Notes: generated by a model not told the origin, from the letters alone. A DNA stretch of 32,033 nucleotides from Phycisphaerales bacterium (GCA_027083355.1 JALWOY010000009.1:1-32033), one strand, 5' to 3'; shown: positions 13,763 through 22,570, counted from the stretch's first letter. Numbers and translations are program-made.

Positions 13763-16654
13763 GTGCGCCGATTCGTTCACCACATATCCCGTCTGTTGGA
13801 CCGGACACCGCTCGCCGTCATCGTTGCATCGCTCGCGCTCTCGAACGCCGCCGCTCAGGACGGTCTGCACGTTGTCGATCTGGGGCGATCGGACCGCGGA
13901 CATATCCAAGAGGCCCTTGGTGCGCATCAATTGCGCTGGGTCGGGGTGCTCGGGTCCGACCTTGCCCTGATCCGGGGTGATCGTGTCGCCATATCGGATA
14001 TTCCGGATCTCCGTTACGTCGAGCCGTTCATATCGGCACGCAAAGCCACGCCCGCACTCGCGGCGAGGATCTTCGCCAGCCGCCCTGCGGCTCGTGGTTT
14101 TCAGGCCGACTACATCGTGATCCCGGCGGATCGATCTCGTGAGACGCGCGCACGTCTCGCGGCGCTCGCCGCGTCGCTCGGCGGCTCCGCGGGCCTGGTC
14201 GACTCCGATGCACTGACGATGCGCGTCCGCATCGACGACCCCGGCCTGCGGCTCCTGCTCGACAGTCCCGACGTGGTCTGGGCGGAGCACGCCGCCGAGC
14301 CCGAAGCCGACGATGAGTTCGTCCGCGAGTTTGGCGGGGCGAACTACGTCGAGCTGCTCGACGGGTTTACCGGCGCGGGCGTCGTCTGCGAGGTCGTCGA
14401 CGGTGGGCTGCTCGAAACACACGCCGACTTCGCCGCGGCACCGCCGATCATGCTGACGGCAAACACCACATTCACCGAGCACGGCACATCGACGTATGGC
14501 CTGCTCTTCGGTTCCGGTGCGAGCGATCTCAGCGCGATCGGGATGATCCCGGACGCGGTGGGTTTATTCTCCAGTTATCACCATATCGACGACCGAGACG
14601 CCCACCTGGCGATGCTCGAATCGCCGCCCTATCTCGGTGTGCTCCAGTCGAACTCGTGGGGCTCGGGCATCAACCGCCGATACACCGCCGTCAGCGCCGA
14701 GGTCGACGACGCGATCTTCCGCCACGGCGTCGTCGTCCTCCAGTCGCAGTCCAACACGGGTTCGCCCGATTCGCGTCCCGAGGCGTGGGCGAAGAACGTT
14801 GTTTCCGTCGGTGGCGTCCAGGGCAAGGGCACCCTCGACCGCGCCGACGACACATGGGGCGGCGTCGCCAGCACCGGGCCGGCGCTCGACGGCCGGGTCA
14901 AGCCCGACCTTGTCCTGTTCAACGATGGCATCTGGACACCGAATGACACCGGCGACACCGATCACCACCTCTTCACCGGCACCAGCGCCGCGACCCCGGC
15001 CGTCGCGGGCCACTTCGGGATCATGCTGGAGATGTTCGATGCCGGGATGTTCAACCAACCCGCCGAGGCGGGTCGGCCGATGCTGAAAGTTGAATCACAG
15101 GGCTCGGGGCAGGGCGTGCGGTCACCCCCCCGCGTCGCCACGGCGAAGGCGTTGATGATCAACTCCGCCCGGCCCTACGACTTCACAAGCGCCGCCGACG
15201 ATCTCGGCCGGTTCCGGCAGGGCTGGGGCACGCCCGATCTCCGCCGGCTCCGCGACAACGCCCCGCTGACGTTCGTGCTCGACGGATCGGAACCGCTCGT
15301 ACAGGGTGAATCGTGGGGCGGTGTGTTCAATGTCGCCCAGGGGCAGACCGATCTCCGCGTGACGCTCGTTTATAACGATCCCGCCGCGCTGCCCATGGCC
15401 GTCTCCGCCATCGTCAACGATCTGGATCTTCGGCTCACGTCGCCGTCCGGCGTGGTCTACCACGGCAACGCGGGCCTGATCGACGGGCCGTGGTCCGTAC
15501 CCGGGGGGTCGCCCGACCGTGTCAACACCGTCGAGAACGTGTTCGTGCCGCAGCCGGAGCCGGGGCCGTGGCTGATCGATGTGCGGGCGTTCCGCGTGAA
15601 TGAGGACGCCGACACTTCAACGCCAGAGTTCGATGTCCCGTTCTCGCTCGTCGCCTCGGGCGGTTCTTTCTCGGCTTCACCGACGCTCGTCCCCCTCGGC
15701 GAGATCCCGGCGGAGATCCCCGCGAACACCCCGGTGTCGTTCGAGTTCCGCGCGGTCGGGTTCACCCCCGTCGGCGACGGGGAAGTGATCCTCGACAGCC
15801 TCGCCGGCCCCGCCACGGCGCCGCTGGTGTGGACGGGCGGGGACCGGTTCGGCGTGACCTTCAACAGCCTGCCGTGCGGTTCGATTTCAGGGTTCCGCTT
15901 CAGCGCGACAACCCCGGGCGGCGGGGAGGCGTCGTACCCGCCGGGGCCGGACGCTTCGGTCGCCGTGGAGATCACCAAGACGGCAGAGCTGACGCCGACG
16001 GGGTCATGGCAGACCGATGCTTCCGCGGGGCTGACGATGGGCGGCTGGGTCCAGGGCACCCCCGCCGGTGGGGGGCTGCGGTTCGATCCGCCCGTGGACG
16101 CCGACGGCGACGGCGTCTGCTGGCTCACCGACAACCGCGCCGGCACATCCGATATTTCGGGCGGGTCGGCGGTGCTGACGTCGCCCGTGTTCGATGTGGA
16201 TGAGACGCCGGGCGCGACGCTCGAATATGACCTCTGGCTCGCCTGCGACAATGCCGGGACCCCTGCCGAAGACACCCTCACGGTCGAGTTCTCGGTCGAC
16301 GATGGGCAATCATGGACGCCGCTGCGCACCGAGCGTTCGACGTTCCGCTGGGTTCATCGCGTGGTCGATTTCGCCGTCCCGCCCGGCTCGACGGTCCTAT
16401 TCCGGTTCACCATCGCCGACGATCCGGACGATTCGATCACCGAGGCCGCGATCGACGGGCTGGCGGTTCGCGTTGATATATGTGTGCCCTGCCCGGCGGA
16501 CTTCGACGGCGACGGCGATACCGATCTGACCGATGTCAACCTCTTCGCCACCGCGTTCCAGATGCTCGACCCCGCCGCCGATCTGGACCTCGACGGCGAC
16601 GTGGATCTCGCGGACCTGTTCCTGTTCCTTCTCTCGTTCGACCTCGGCTGCTGA
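13763..16654 (+). CDS. Exported subtilisin-family (S8) serine protease with dockerin-like tail
   Basis: This 963-residue secreted endopeptidase has a signal peptide ending near SNAAA-QD, then a region of about 170 residues that may be a propeptide. The S8 catalytic domain has Asp213 in CEVVDGG (usually VIDTG), His240 in EHGTSTYG, the oxyanion Asn297 in QSNSWGSG and Ser408 in GTSAATPAVAGH. After it come a beta-sandwich region like those following bacterial subtilases and a second beta-rich module with WTGGDRFGVTF and VEFSVDDGQSWTPLRT. The end (about 907-963) is a dockerin-like domain whose loops, DFDGDGDTDLTD and DLDLDGDVDLAD, are canonical calcium-type; it finishes in LGC. GAGGAG at 13749-13754 precedes TTG 13760 and GTG 13763. 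GTG is preferred for spacing, and no ATG is available. It is divergent from the dockerin gene and followed by a repeat-filled gap. Confidence 0.92.
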   Translation: MRRFVHHISRLLDRTPLAVIVASLALSNAAAQDGLHVVDLGRSDRGHIQEALGAHQLRWVGVLGSDLALIRGDRVAISDIPDLRYVEPFISARKATPALAARIFASRPAARGFQADYIVIPADRSRETRARLAALAASLGGSAGLVDSDALTMRVRIDDPGLRLLLDSPDVVWAEHAAEPEADDEFVREFGGANYVELLDGFTGAGVVCEVVDGGLLETHADFAAAPPIMLTANTTFTEHGTSTYGLLFGSGASDLSAIGMIPDAVGLFSSYHHIDDRDAHLAMLESPPYLGVLQSNSWGSGINRRYTAVSAEVDDAIFRHGVVVLQSQSNTGSPDSRPEAWAKNVVSVGGVQGKGTLDRADDTWGGVASTGPALDGRVKPDLVLFNDGIWTPNDTGDTDHHLFTGTSAATPAVAGHFGIMLEMFDAGMFNQPAEAGRPMLKVESQGSGQGVRSPPRVATAKALMINSARPYDFTSAADDLGRFRQGWGTPDLRRLRDNAPLTFVLDGSEPLVQGESWGGVFNVAQGQTDLRVTLVYNDPAALPMAVSAIVNDLDLRLTSPSGVVYHGNAGLIDGPWSVPGGSPDRVNTVENVFVPQPEPGPWLIDVRAFRVNEDADTSTPEFDVPFSLVASGGSFSASPTLVPLGEIPAEIPANTPVSFEFRAVGFTPVGDGEVILDSLAGPATAPLVWTGGDRFGVTFNSLPCGSISGFRFSATTPGGGEASYPPGPDASVAVEITKTAELTPTGSWQTDASAGLTMGGWVQGTPAGGGLRFDPPVDADGDGVCWLTDNRAGTSDISGGSAVLTSPVFDVDETPGATLEYDLWLACDNAGTPAEDTLTVEFSVDDGQSWTPLRTERSTFRWVHRVVDFAVPPGSTVLFRFTIADDPDDSITEAAIDGLAVRVDICVPCPADFDGDGDTDLTDVNLFATAFQMLDPAADLDLDGDVDLADLFLFLLSFDLGC

Positions 16655-16658
16655 CAAG

Positions 16659-16762
16659 CCCCGGGCGCAAACCCGTGCTTTCTGCATCCAGACGAGCCCC
16701 GGGCGCAAGCCCGGGGAGCTCTGTTATCTGCATCCATACGAGCCCCGGACGCAAGCCCGGGG
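16659..16762 (+). repeat. Three tandem hairpin units with GCAA tetraloops
   Basis: CCCCGGGC-GCAA-GCCCGGGG (16697-16716) is an 8-base perfect stem with a GNRA-type loop. A second copy at 16743-16762 has one mismatch, and a third at 16659-16678 has a decayed right arm. The two better units share TGCATCCA before and GAGCTCTGTT after the hairpin and are spaced 46 bases apart. They lie directly after the protease stop codon and could protect or end its mRNA. Confidence 0.7.
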
Positions 16763-16832
16763 AGCTCTGTTGCCCGGATCATGCCCGTGATTCCGAAATG
16801 CTCTGAACGCTCCAATATGCGCGCAAAAACAA

Positions 16833-16858
16833 AGAGGCCCGAGCGGGAGCGAGGGCTC
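16833..16858 (+). repeat. Dispersed repeat GAGGCCCGAGCGGGAGCGAG, copy 1
   Basis: A near-identical sequence occurs in the opposite orientation at 31970-31996, also between genes. Differences are only G/A changes plus the last bases. Confidence 0.55.
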
Positions 16859-16867
16859 ACATTTCCC

Positions 16868-16893
16868 GATGGGACAGGCGTCCCGCCTGTCTC
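16868..16893 (+). repeat. Palindromic repeat GACAGGC/GCCTGTC, intergenic copy
   Basis: A 7-base perfect stem with loop GTCCC, preceded by GATGG. A close copy lies inside hutI at 30238-30262, and a related palindrome occurs at 30668-30684. Confidence 0.6.
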
Positions 16894-17041
16894 TACTTTC
16901 ACAAAAGAACCCCGGGCACAGAATGATCTCGTGTTCAAAGAAAAATGCACATGATCGAGCCGGGCTTCTTTCTCGATGCTCAAGAATCAACTCGGATCAG
17001 TGTCACGTCCTGAACCCGAGCATGCACTGTCGCACTTCGCG

Positions 17042-17527
17042 CTAGGTCAGTTCCGCCAGCACCGCCTCGGCGTGACCCGGCACCTTCACCTTGTCCCACC
17101 GCCGCACAACCTTCCCGTCCGGGCCGATCAGGTACGTCGTCCGCACGATCCCCATGTATGTCCGCCCGTACATGCTTTTCTCGACCCACACCCCGTATTT
17201 CGCGCACACCACCGGGTCCGGCTTGCCCGCCTCGTTGACCCGATCATCGGCCAGCAGCGGGATGCGCAGCGATTCCTTGTCCGCGAACTTCTTCTTGCTC
17301 TCGACGGACAGGATCGACACGCCGAGCACGACCGCCCCGGCCTTGTCGAATTTCCCCGAGAGCGCGTCGAAATCGTGCGCCTCGCGCGTACACCCGCTCG
17401 TCATGTCCTTCGGATAGAAGAACAACACGACGTGCCGGCCCGAATACGCCTTCAGGGCGTGTTTCTCGCCGTGCTGGTCCTTGAGCGTGAAGGCCGGTGC
17501 CCGTTTCCCCGGTTCGATCAATGGCAT
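17042..17527 (-). CDS. bcp: Thioredoxin-dependent thiol peroxidase, Bcp/PrxQ type
   Basis: This 161-residue cytoplasmic peroxiredoxin reduces hydrogen peroxide and organic hydroperoxides with electrons from thioredoxin. It opens with PAFTLKDQHGE. The active site is YPKDMTSGCTREA with Pro39, Thr43 and peroxidatic Cys46, and the conserved Arg129 is in VRTTYLIGPDGK. The resolving Cys that many Bcp proteins have five residues after the first is absent (position 51 is His). The only other Cys is Cys108, in the DPVVCAKYGVW region, so it may be an atypical two-Cys or a one-Cys enzyme. ATG 17527 has AGGAG six bases upstream, and the longer frame to 17572 lacks a site. It lies 66 bases downstream of an unknown exported-protein gene on the same strand and is probably co-transcribed with it. 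Confidence 0.93.
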   Translation of the reverse strand: MPLIEPGKRAPAFTLKDQHGEKHALKAYSGRHVVLFFYPKDMTSGCTREAHDFDALSGKFDKAGAVVLGVSILSVESKKKFADKESLRIPLLADDRVNEAGKPDPVVCAKYGVWVEKSMYGRTYMGIVRTTYLIGPDGKVVRRWDKVKVPGHAEAVLAELT

Positions 17528-17593
17528 GTGGTGCTCCTGTGTGTGTGCCGGAGGACATGATCGCCCGCCCACGGACGGATTCCAGCGACGGAC

Positions 17594-19354
17594 TCAATCG
17601 CCCGTGTCCAGACCGCCCATCCACGCCCGTGTGTCGAGCACACGCCGCGCCGGCTCGATCTGCCACGGCAGCATCGGACGCGGCCAGGCAAACCGCCGGC
17701 CCCGCCCGTCTTCGAATTCCAGCCCGAGGTGCAGCGTGCCGTCCGGCTCGACCGAACCCTCCGGCAGCGTGATCTCGATCCGGGTGACACCCGCCGTGTC
17801 GGTTGCTCGCACCACGGATGGTTCACCCAACCGATCACCCGCCGGGCCGAACCGCTGCACATCGACGCCACCCTCGACACCGACGGAAAGCACACCCGCG
17901 GCGTGCCCCCTCGGCCCGATCCACAGGCGGACCGTCCCCGGCGTCTCCGCGCGGAGGAAGACCATCCAGCCCGGCCCCGTCGGGGTTTTCGTGATCCGCC
18001 CCGCGAGGCTTGACCCCGCGAGCCTCATCAACTGCTCGTCGTCGGGTTCGTGCAGCAGCGTGGACATGGAGAAATCCGCCCAGACCGGGCCGATCGATTC
18101 TCCCGGGGGTTCGAGCGGCACCGGCCCGGGGCTGTACGCGATGCGTTGCACACGCCCCGCGATCCGTGCCTCGAACAGCGACACGCCGGCGCGGTCGGCG
18201 GGACGCGTCGCGGGCCTCAGGATGCTTTCCTTGCGCGTGGCCAACAGCACGGGCCGGGGGGTTTCGCCGGGGCCGGCGAGCGGGATCGCTGTGGTGTCGC
18301 CCGCGTCGAGGTACATCGCCCCGATCGAAGCCGACCCGCCCGTAATACCGTCATCGATGACCCACATCGTGAGCTTCGGTGTGTCGAGCAACCACCGCGT
18401 CGCCCGAGCGGCCCGGCTCGCCGCGTCGCCTTCGAGCAGCATCGACAGCAGACGCGACGCCGCCCGATCGTCCGCGGTCCACATCGGCACGACCGCCGCC
18501 TCGTCGGGGTGAGCCCCGATCGGGAAGCGGCCCGCGCCGGCCAGCGTCTGACGGACGCGGAGCGAAAGCCCCGGGTCCGCCGACCAGAGCCGGGCGAGGG
18601 CGATCCGCCACCGCGCTTCGTTCTGGCCGGAGATCGCCGCGAGCAGGCGGTCCGCGAGCGAGGCGACTTTCGCTGACGCTTCGACTAGCCCGGACCCGAG
18701 CAATTCTGGGGTGATCGGGCCGACGCCGGTATCGGGTTCGAGATGCAGGCCCTTTGTCGCGAGCACGGCCCGCCAGCGGCGGAGCGGGTCGTGCAGCGCG
18801 GGGCCGAGGGCCTGGATCAGATCGGGCCTTTCCCGCCACTGCTCCGGCAGCGGGCTCGACCAGGGGTCCGCCAGAGGCGACGCCCCCGGCTTCTCGGGGT
18901 CGAACCCCAGCCGCGACGCCATCAGCCGGGGTCGGGGCAACCAACGCAACGCCACCGGCTTGCCCGAAAGCCAGATTTCCTGCCCGATGACATCCTCGGG
19001 CAGATCCGCGAGCACGAACCACGTCAGCCCGTCGCGTGATTTCGCCTCCTTCGGCGAGAGGACCCGCCAAGTCGGTCCCTCGTCGAGCCAGCCCGAGGCC
19101 CCGTGTTCCGGTGTTTCGAGCCGGATCGCCGCGATCTCGCCCGGGATCTCCCGGCCGTCCGGGAACCGCATCGTGATCCGTGATTTCGGTCTGTGGCCCT
19201 TCTCGAGCCGCACCGCGATGACCAGCGGTTCGCCCGGGATCGCGTCGTAGGAAGAACGTATCGGTGAGAATTGTGACGCCGCGCGTTGTGGTGTCACAAT
19301 GCACAACGACAGAAAAAACAGAACGGCGGCCCCGATGGCTCGGCGTGGTCTCAA
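17594..19354 (-). CDS. Exported protein of unknown function, 586 residues
   Basis: I recognise no family. A signal peptide is clear: basic start, then IGAAVLFFLSLCIVTPQ, with likely cleavage near RAASQ. A beta-rich N-terminal part (about 35-130) contains VIAVRLEKG and RITMRFPDGREIPG. An Ala/Leu/Arg-rich helical part (about 165-345) carries DPLRRWRAVLATKGLHL and RWRIALARLWSADPGLSLR, and a second beta-rich region runs to the end. There is no dockerin or PEP-CTERM tail and no visible catalytic motif. The start is TTG 19354 with GGAG seven bases before it; no ATG or GTG lies near in frame. It is divergent from panB with only 58 bases between starts, and upstream of the peroxiredoxin gene. The continuous frame, signal peptide and high GC at third positions make the gene itself secure. 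Confidence 0.78.
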   Translation of the reverse strand: MRPRRAIGAAVLFFLSLCIVTPQRAASQFSPIRSSYDAIPGEPLVIAVRLEKGHRPKSRITMRFPDGREIPGEIAAIRLETPEHGASGWLDEGPTWRVLSPKEAKSRDGLTWFVLADLPEDVIGQEIWLSGKPVALRWLPRPRLMASRLGFDPEKPGASPLADPWSSPLPEQWRERPDLIQALGPALHDPLRRWRAVLATKGLHLEPDTGVGPITPELLGSGLVEASAKVASLADRLLAAISGQNEARWRIALARLWSADPGLSLRVRQTLAGAGRFPIGAHPDEAAVVPMWTADDRAASRLLSMLLEGDAASRAARATRWLLDTPKLTMWVIDDGITGGSASIGAMYLDAGDTTAIPLAGPGETPRPVLLATRKESILRPATRPADRAGVSLFEARIAGRVQRIAYSPGPVPLEPPGESIGPVWADFSMSTLLHEPDDEQLMRLAGSSLAGRITKTPTGPGWMVFLRAETPGTVRLWIGPRGHAAGVLSVGVEGGVDVQRFGPAGDRLGEPSVVRATDTAGVTRIEITLPEGSVEPDGTLHLGLEFEDGRGRRFAWPRPMLPWQIEPARRVLDTRAWMGGLDTGD

Positions 19355-19398
19355 AGGCGGTCTCCACGAATCGGACGCGGCCCGGTGTTCCCGCTCCG

Positions 19399-19404
19399 TA
19401 TACT
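19399..19404 (+). promoter_or_regulatory. -10 box TATACT, 8 bases before panB
   Basis: TATACT is near-consensus and ends 8 bases before ATG 19413. No ribosome binding site intervenes, so the panB message may be leaderless. No clear -35 at the usual distance. Confidence 0.5.
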
Positions 19405-19412
19405 TTCATTCT

Positions 19413-20354
19413 ATGAGCACCGGACACGACACCGGACGCGGGCCCCGTATGACCATCCGAAGGCTGCGGGCGATGGCCGACGAGGGCGAGCGTTTCGCCT
19501 GCCTCGCCTGTTACGACTTCACCACCGCCCGCTGGCTGGACCGCGCCGGGGTGCACCTGCTGCTCGTCGGTGACTCAGCCGCGAACGTCGTGCTCGGATA
19601 CGACACCACCCACCCGATGCCGTTCGAGCTGACCGTCTGGCTGACGGCGGCGGTGCGGCGGGGCGCCGAGCGTGCGCACGTCATGGCGGACATGCCGTTC
19701 ATGAGCTATCAGGCCGACGACGCCGAGGCGCTGCACAACGCGGGCCGGCTGCTGTCCGAGGGGCGGGCGGATTCCGTGAAGCTGGAGGTGGACGCGTCGC
19801 ACGCGCCGCTTGTCGAGAAGATGACACGGGCGGGCATCCCGGTTTGTGCGCACATCGGGACCCGTCCACAGCAGTGGGCGCTCAGTGGGGGGCCGACGGT
19901 CTCGGGCCGCAGGCGGGTCGAGGCGGACCGGATCGTGGAAGACGCCGTGGCGCTCGAACAGGCCGGCGCGGTGATGCTGCTGATCGAAGCGGTCCCGCCG
20001 GGGGTGTCCGAGCGTGTGATCGCGGCGACGGGGCTCCCGCTGATCGGGATCGGGGCCGGGGATGCCTGCCACGGGCAGATCCTGGTGGTCAACGATCTGG
20101 TCGGGCTGTCGGATTGGGTGCCCCGGTTCGTCGAGCCGGTGGCGGATCTCGGCCCGCGTCTCGAAGAGGCGGGGCGTGAGTGGGTCCGGCGTGTGGCCGA
20201 GGGCCGCATCGGGGGGCGGGCGTACACCTCGCTGGATTCCGCGTCGCTTGAGCCGGGCGCGGAGCGGGTGCAGAAAACGCCCCGAAACCCGGAAAAAGAG
20301 GAATCTGTACGGGTCGTGATGTCCGAACACCAAGAGGCCGACCGGAACCCGTGA
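19413..20354 (+). CDS. panB: 3-methyl-2-oxobutanoate hydroxymethyltransferase
   Basis: PanB adds a hydroxymethyl group from 5,10-methylenetetrahydrofolate to alpha-ketoisovalerate, giving ketopantoate for pantothenate and CoA synthesis. It is a cytoplasmic TIM-barrel enzyme with a metal ion. Family motifs are CYDFTTARWLDRAGV, LLVGDSAANVVLGYDTTHPM with metal ligand Asp54, VMADMPFMSYQ with Asp93, VKLEVD with Lys123, MLLIEAVP with catalytic-type Glu192, and IGIGAGDACHGQILV. The 313 residues exceed E. coli PanB (264). The extra length is a charged C-terminal tail of about 40 residues plus about 12 at the N-terminus. ATG 19413 is chosen because of the -10 box just before it; MTIRR at 19449 is the alternative. 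It is followed after 87 bases by the HtrA-type protease gene. panC and panD are not present. Confidence 0.95.
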   Translation: MSTGHDTGRGPRMTIRRLRAMADEGERFACLACYDFTTARWLDRAGVHLLLVGDSAANVVLGYDTTHPMPFELTVWLTAAVRRGAERAHVMADMPFMSYQADDAEALHNAGRLLSEGRADSVKLEVDASHAPLVEKMTRAGIPVCAHIGTRPQQWALSGGPTVSGRRRVEADRIVEDAVALEQAGAVMLLIEAVPPGVSERVIAATGLPLIGIGAGDACHGQILVVNDLVGLSDWVPRFVEPVADLGPRLEEAGREWVRRVAEGRIGGRAYTSLDSASLEPGAERVQKTPRNPEKEESVRVVMSEHQEADRNP

Positions 20355-20441
20355 CACCCGATCCCGTAGGACGTAGGCAGGACGAAACGGATCACCCCCG
20401 ATCGGTTCAGGACCCCGAGGGGGCTTCCCGAGGAGGGCTTC

Positions 20442-21869
20442 ATGCGTCGGATTCACTCGTACGGCCCAGCCGTGTTCGTGTTGCTCGCGTGCCTGGCGAC
20501 GATGCTGCTCACGCCGCGTCTCATGTACGCCATCGGGAACGGGCAGACCCGAGCGGCCGTCACGCTCGCCCGGCACACGCTGGAGGGCGACGACATTCTG
20601 GAGCGGATCGACCGGGCCGTGACGGCGATCGCCGAGAGCGTCTCGCCTTCTGTGGTGCACATCAATGTCGAGTCGGACTGGGTGCCGGAGAACCACCCCT
20701 CGATCGGGCTGAGCAGCTCGACCGGTTCGGGATGGATCTACGACACCGAGGGGCACATCATCACCAACGCGCACGTCGTCCGTGGGGCGCAGGAGATCAC
20801 CGTGCAGTTCCACGACGGGCGCGTCGTCAGCGGGGACCTCGTCGGGATCGACCCGTTCACCGACATCGCCGTGATCCGCGCGGATTCGACATCGGGTCTG
20901 CTGCCGGCTGCCCGCGATACGGGCTATATCCCGAAACAGGGGGAGCGTGTCTTCGCGTTCGGCTCGCCGTTCGGGTTCAAGTTCTCGATGAGCGAGGGCA
21001 TCATCTCGGGCCTCGGGCGTGACCCGATGACCTCCACGCAGTTCGGGGGGTTCACCAACTTCATCCAGACCGACGCGGCGGTGAACCCCGGCAACTCGGG
21101 CGGGCCGCTCATCAGCGTGCGCGGGAAGGTCATCGGGATGAACGTCGCCATCGCGACGGCCCGGGGCGGCAGCTCCGAGCTGGACAACTCCAGCGGGGAC
21201 TCGGCCGGGATCTCTTTCGCGATCCCGCTGGCGACCATCGAGCGCGTGGTCGATCAGCTCATCGGCAGCGGGCACGTCTCGCGGGGGTTCCTCGGGGTGT
21301 CCTACACCGGCACCGAGGGGTTCGACGGGCCAGACGGCGAGTTCCACCGGGGGATCCGTGTCAACGTCGAGCCCGGCGGGCCCAGCGAGGCCGCGGGCAT
21401 CCGCAACGGCGACATCATCACGAAGGTCGCGGGGCAGTCGGTGCCCGATTTCAACATCTTCCGCTCGATCGTGGGGACGATCCCTGCTTCCGAGCGCGTC
21501 GAGATCGAGCTTTACCGGGACGGTGAACCTCGGACCGTCGGGGTCGTGCTTGGTGAGCTTCCCGCCAACGTGCTGGGTTCTCGCGCCGCGGGTTCGATCC
21601 TGTATCAGCTGGGGATGCGGATGCCGCTGGGCAACACCGACCCGATCATCGCGCATGTTTTCGAGTCTTCCCCGGCCGACCGGATCGGGTTCAAACCCGG
21701 GCAGCGCGTGCTGCGTGTCGCCGGCCGGCCCGTGCGCACGGCCGAGGATGTTTTCGCGTTGTTGACGACGAACGGTCTGTTGGCGGCGAAAACGGTGGAT
21801 GTCCGCGTGCGTGATTCCGAAGAAGACGGGGGCAAGGAACATACACTCAAGGTGAGGCTGGGGCGGTGA
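20442..21869 (+). CDS. HtrA/DegP-family serine protease with two PDZ domains
   Basis: This 475-residue protease belongs to the trypsin-like S1C family that handles misfolded envelope proteins. An N-terminal hydrophobic segment (about 8-30, AVFVLLACLATMLLTPRL) is a signal peptide or anchor. The catalytic domain has His111 in TNAHVV, Asp141 in DPFTDIAVI and Ser219 in NPGNSGGPL. The first PDZ domain (about 283-377) begins near SRGFLGVSY and contains VEPGGPSEAAGIRNGDIIT. The second (about 395-475) has SSPADRIGFKPGQRVLRVAG. This two-PDZ layout fits DegP/DegQ/MucD types, but which one cannot be decided. AGGAGG at 20431-20436 sets ATG 20442. The stop overlaps a possible GTG start of the next gene, so the two are probably co-transcribed. 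Confidence 0.95.
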   Translation: MRRIHSYGPAVFVLLACLATMLLTPRLMYAIGNGQTRAAVTLARHTLEGDDILERIDRAVTAIAESVSPSVVHINVESDWVPENHPSIGLSSSTGSGWIYDTEGHIITNAHVVRGAQEITVQFHDGRVVSGDLVGIDPFTDIAVIRADSTSGLLPAARDTGYIPKQGERVFAFGSPFGFKFSMSEGIISGLGRDPMTSTQFGGFTNFIQTDAAVNPGNSGGPLISVRGKVIGMNVAIATARGGSSELDNSSGDSAGISFAIPLATIERVVDQLIGSGHVSRGFLGVSYTGTEGFDGPDGEFHRGIRVNVEPGGPSEAAGIRNGDIITKVAGQSVPDFNIFRSIVGTIPASERVEIELYRDGEPRTVGVVLGELPANVLGSRAAGSILYQLGMRMPLGNTDPIIAHVFESSPADRIGFKPGQRVLRVAGRPVRTAEDVFALLTTNGLLAAKTVDVRVRDSEEDGGKEHTLKVRLGR

Positions 21870-21904
21870 AAGCCCCGGTGAACCCTGCTGAAAGGAACCG
21901 GAAG

Positions 21905-22570
21905 ATGGCGGAGGCCGACAAAGCACAGCATGAGGCGGTCGAATCACAGGCCGAGAAGATCGCGACCGAGGCCGATTCCGTTCGGGAGCGGGTCCGCCGG
22001 CTCGTGCTCGACACCGCGGGCGGGGACGGGCTGCGTATCGATCAACTGAAGGGGGCGGCGTCGGCGGTGCTCGAGGGCGTCGGCAAAGGCATCGAACGCA
22101 TCAGCGAGGAACGGCGGGGGACCGTGCTGGCCGAGACCATCGACGGCCTGTCCGACGCGTTCGAGCGTGCGGCCCGGGCGACGCGCCTGGCGATCGAGGA
22201 GGCCGAGGGGCGGGGCGAGCAGTTTTCCAAGGAAGAGCTGCGTCAAACCGCGGACGATCTGCGCACACTCGAGGACATGTTCAAAGAGACCGTGACGGGA
22301 TTCACGAAACGGCTCGCGTCGAACATCAAGGAACAGACGGTCGATTTCGCTCGGCACACGACCCGGGCGGTCGAGTCGATGCGTCCATCGATCGAGTCCG
22401 CGATCGAGTCCGCCTCGAAAGACCCGGCGGGGCTCGCGGGTCAGGCGGCGTCGGCCGGTGTGGACGCGGCGCGGGGTGTCGTCGGGTCGCTCTTCAGCGC
22501 CGCGGCCGGGATGCTCGACGCCGCGGGTGAGATCGTCGCGGGCGGCGGGAAGAAAGAGGACGAAGAGTAA
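21905..22570 (+). CDS. Helical amphipathic protein, DUF6781-like
   Basis: The 221-residue product is rich in Ala, Glu, Arg and Lys and predicted almost wholly helical. Segments such as VRERVRRLVLDTAGGDGL, FERAARATRLAIEEAEGRG and ELRQTADDLRTLEDMFKET resemble, from memory, the DUF6781 family, whose function is unknown. The C-terminus (about 180-221) is Gly/Ala-rich with a charged end (GGGKKEDEE). There is no signal peptide or membrane segment. ATG 21905 has AAAGGAA upstream and is preferred. A GTG at 21866 would overlap the protease stop as GTGA and add 13 residues, and coupling from there is possible. It follows the HtrA-type gene at close spacing, so a role linked to envelope stress is conceivable but unsupported. 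Confidence 0.75.
   Translation: MAEADKAQHEAVESQAEKIATEADSVRERVRRLVLDTAGGDGLRIDQLKGAASAVLEGVGKGIERISEERRGTVLAETIDGLSDAFERAARATRLAIEEAEGRGEQFSKEELRQTADDLRTLEDMFKETVTGFTKRLASNIKEQTVDFARHTTRAVESMRPSIESAIESASKDPAGLAGQAASAGVDAARGVVGSLFSAAAGMLDAAGEIVAGGGKKEDEE

Larger units (their letters stand above)
16655..17041. other. Repeat-filled gap between convergent genes
   Basis: These 387 bases hold no supported gene. They contain three GCAA-loop hairpin units, a copy of a GAGGCCCGAGCGGGAGCGAG repeat and a GACAGGC/GCCTGTC palindrome. The remainder, about 16895-17041, shows nothing I can name. Confidence 0.6.

Noticed and set aside
16659-16762. Possible CRISPR array
   Set aside because: There are only three imperfect units, no unique spacers of even length and no cas genes; the units are self-complementary hairpins.
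19575-21947. Minus-strand frame of 790 codons across panB and the htrA-type gene
   Set aside because: It spans two clear plus-strand genes and their spacer, and its peptide is His/Arg/Asp-rich with no domain; it is a codon-bias artefact.
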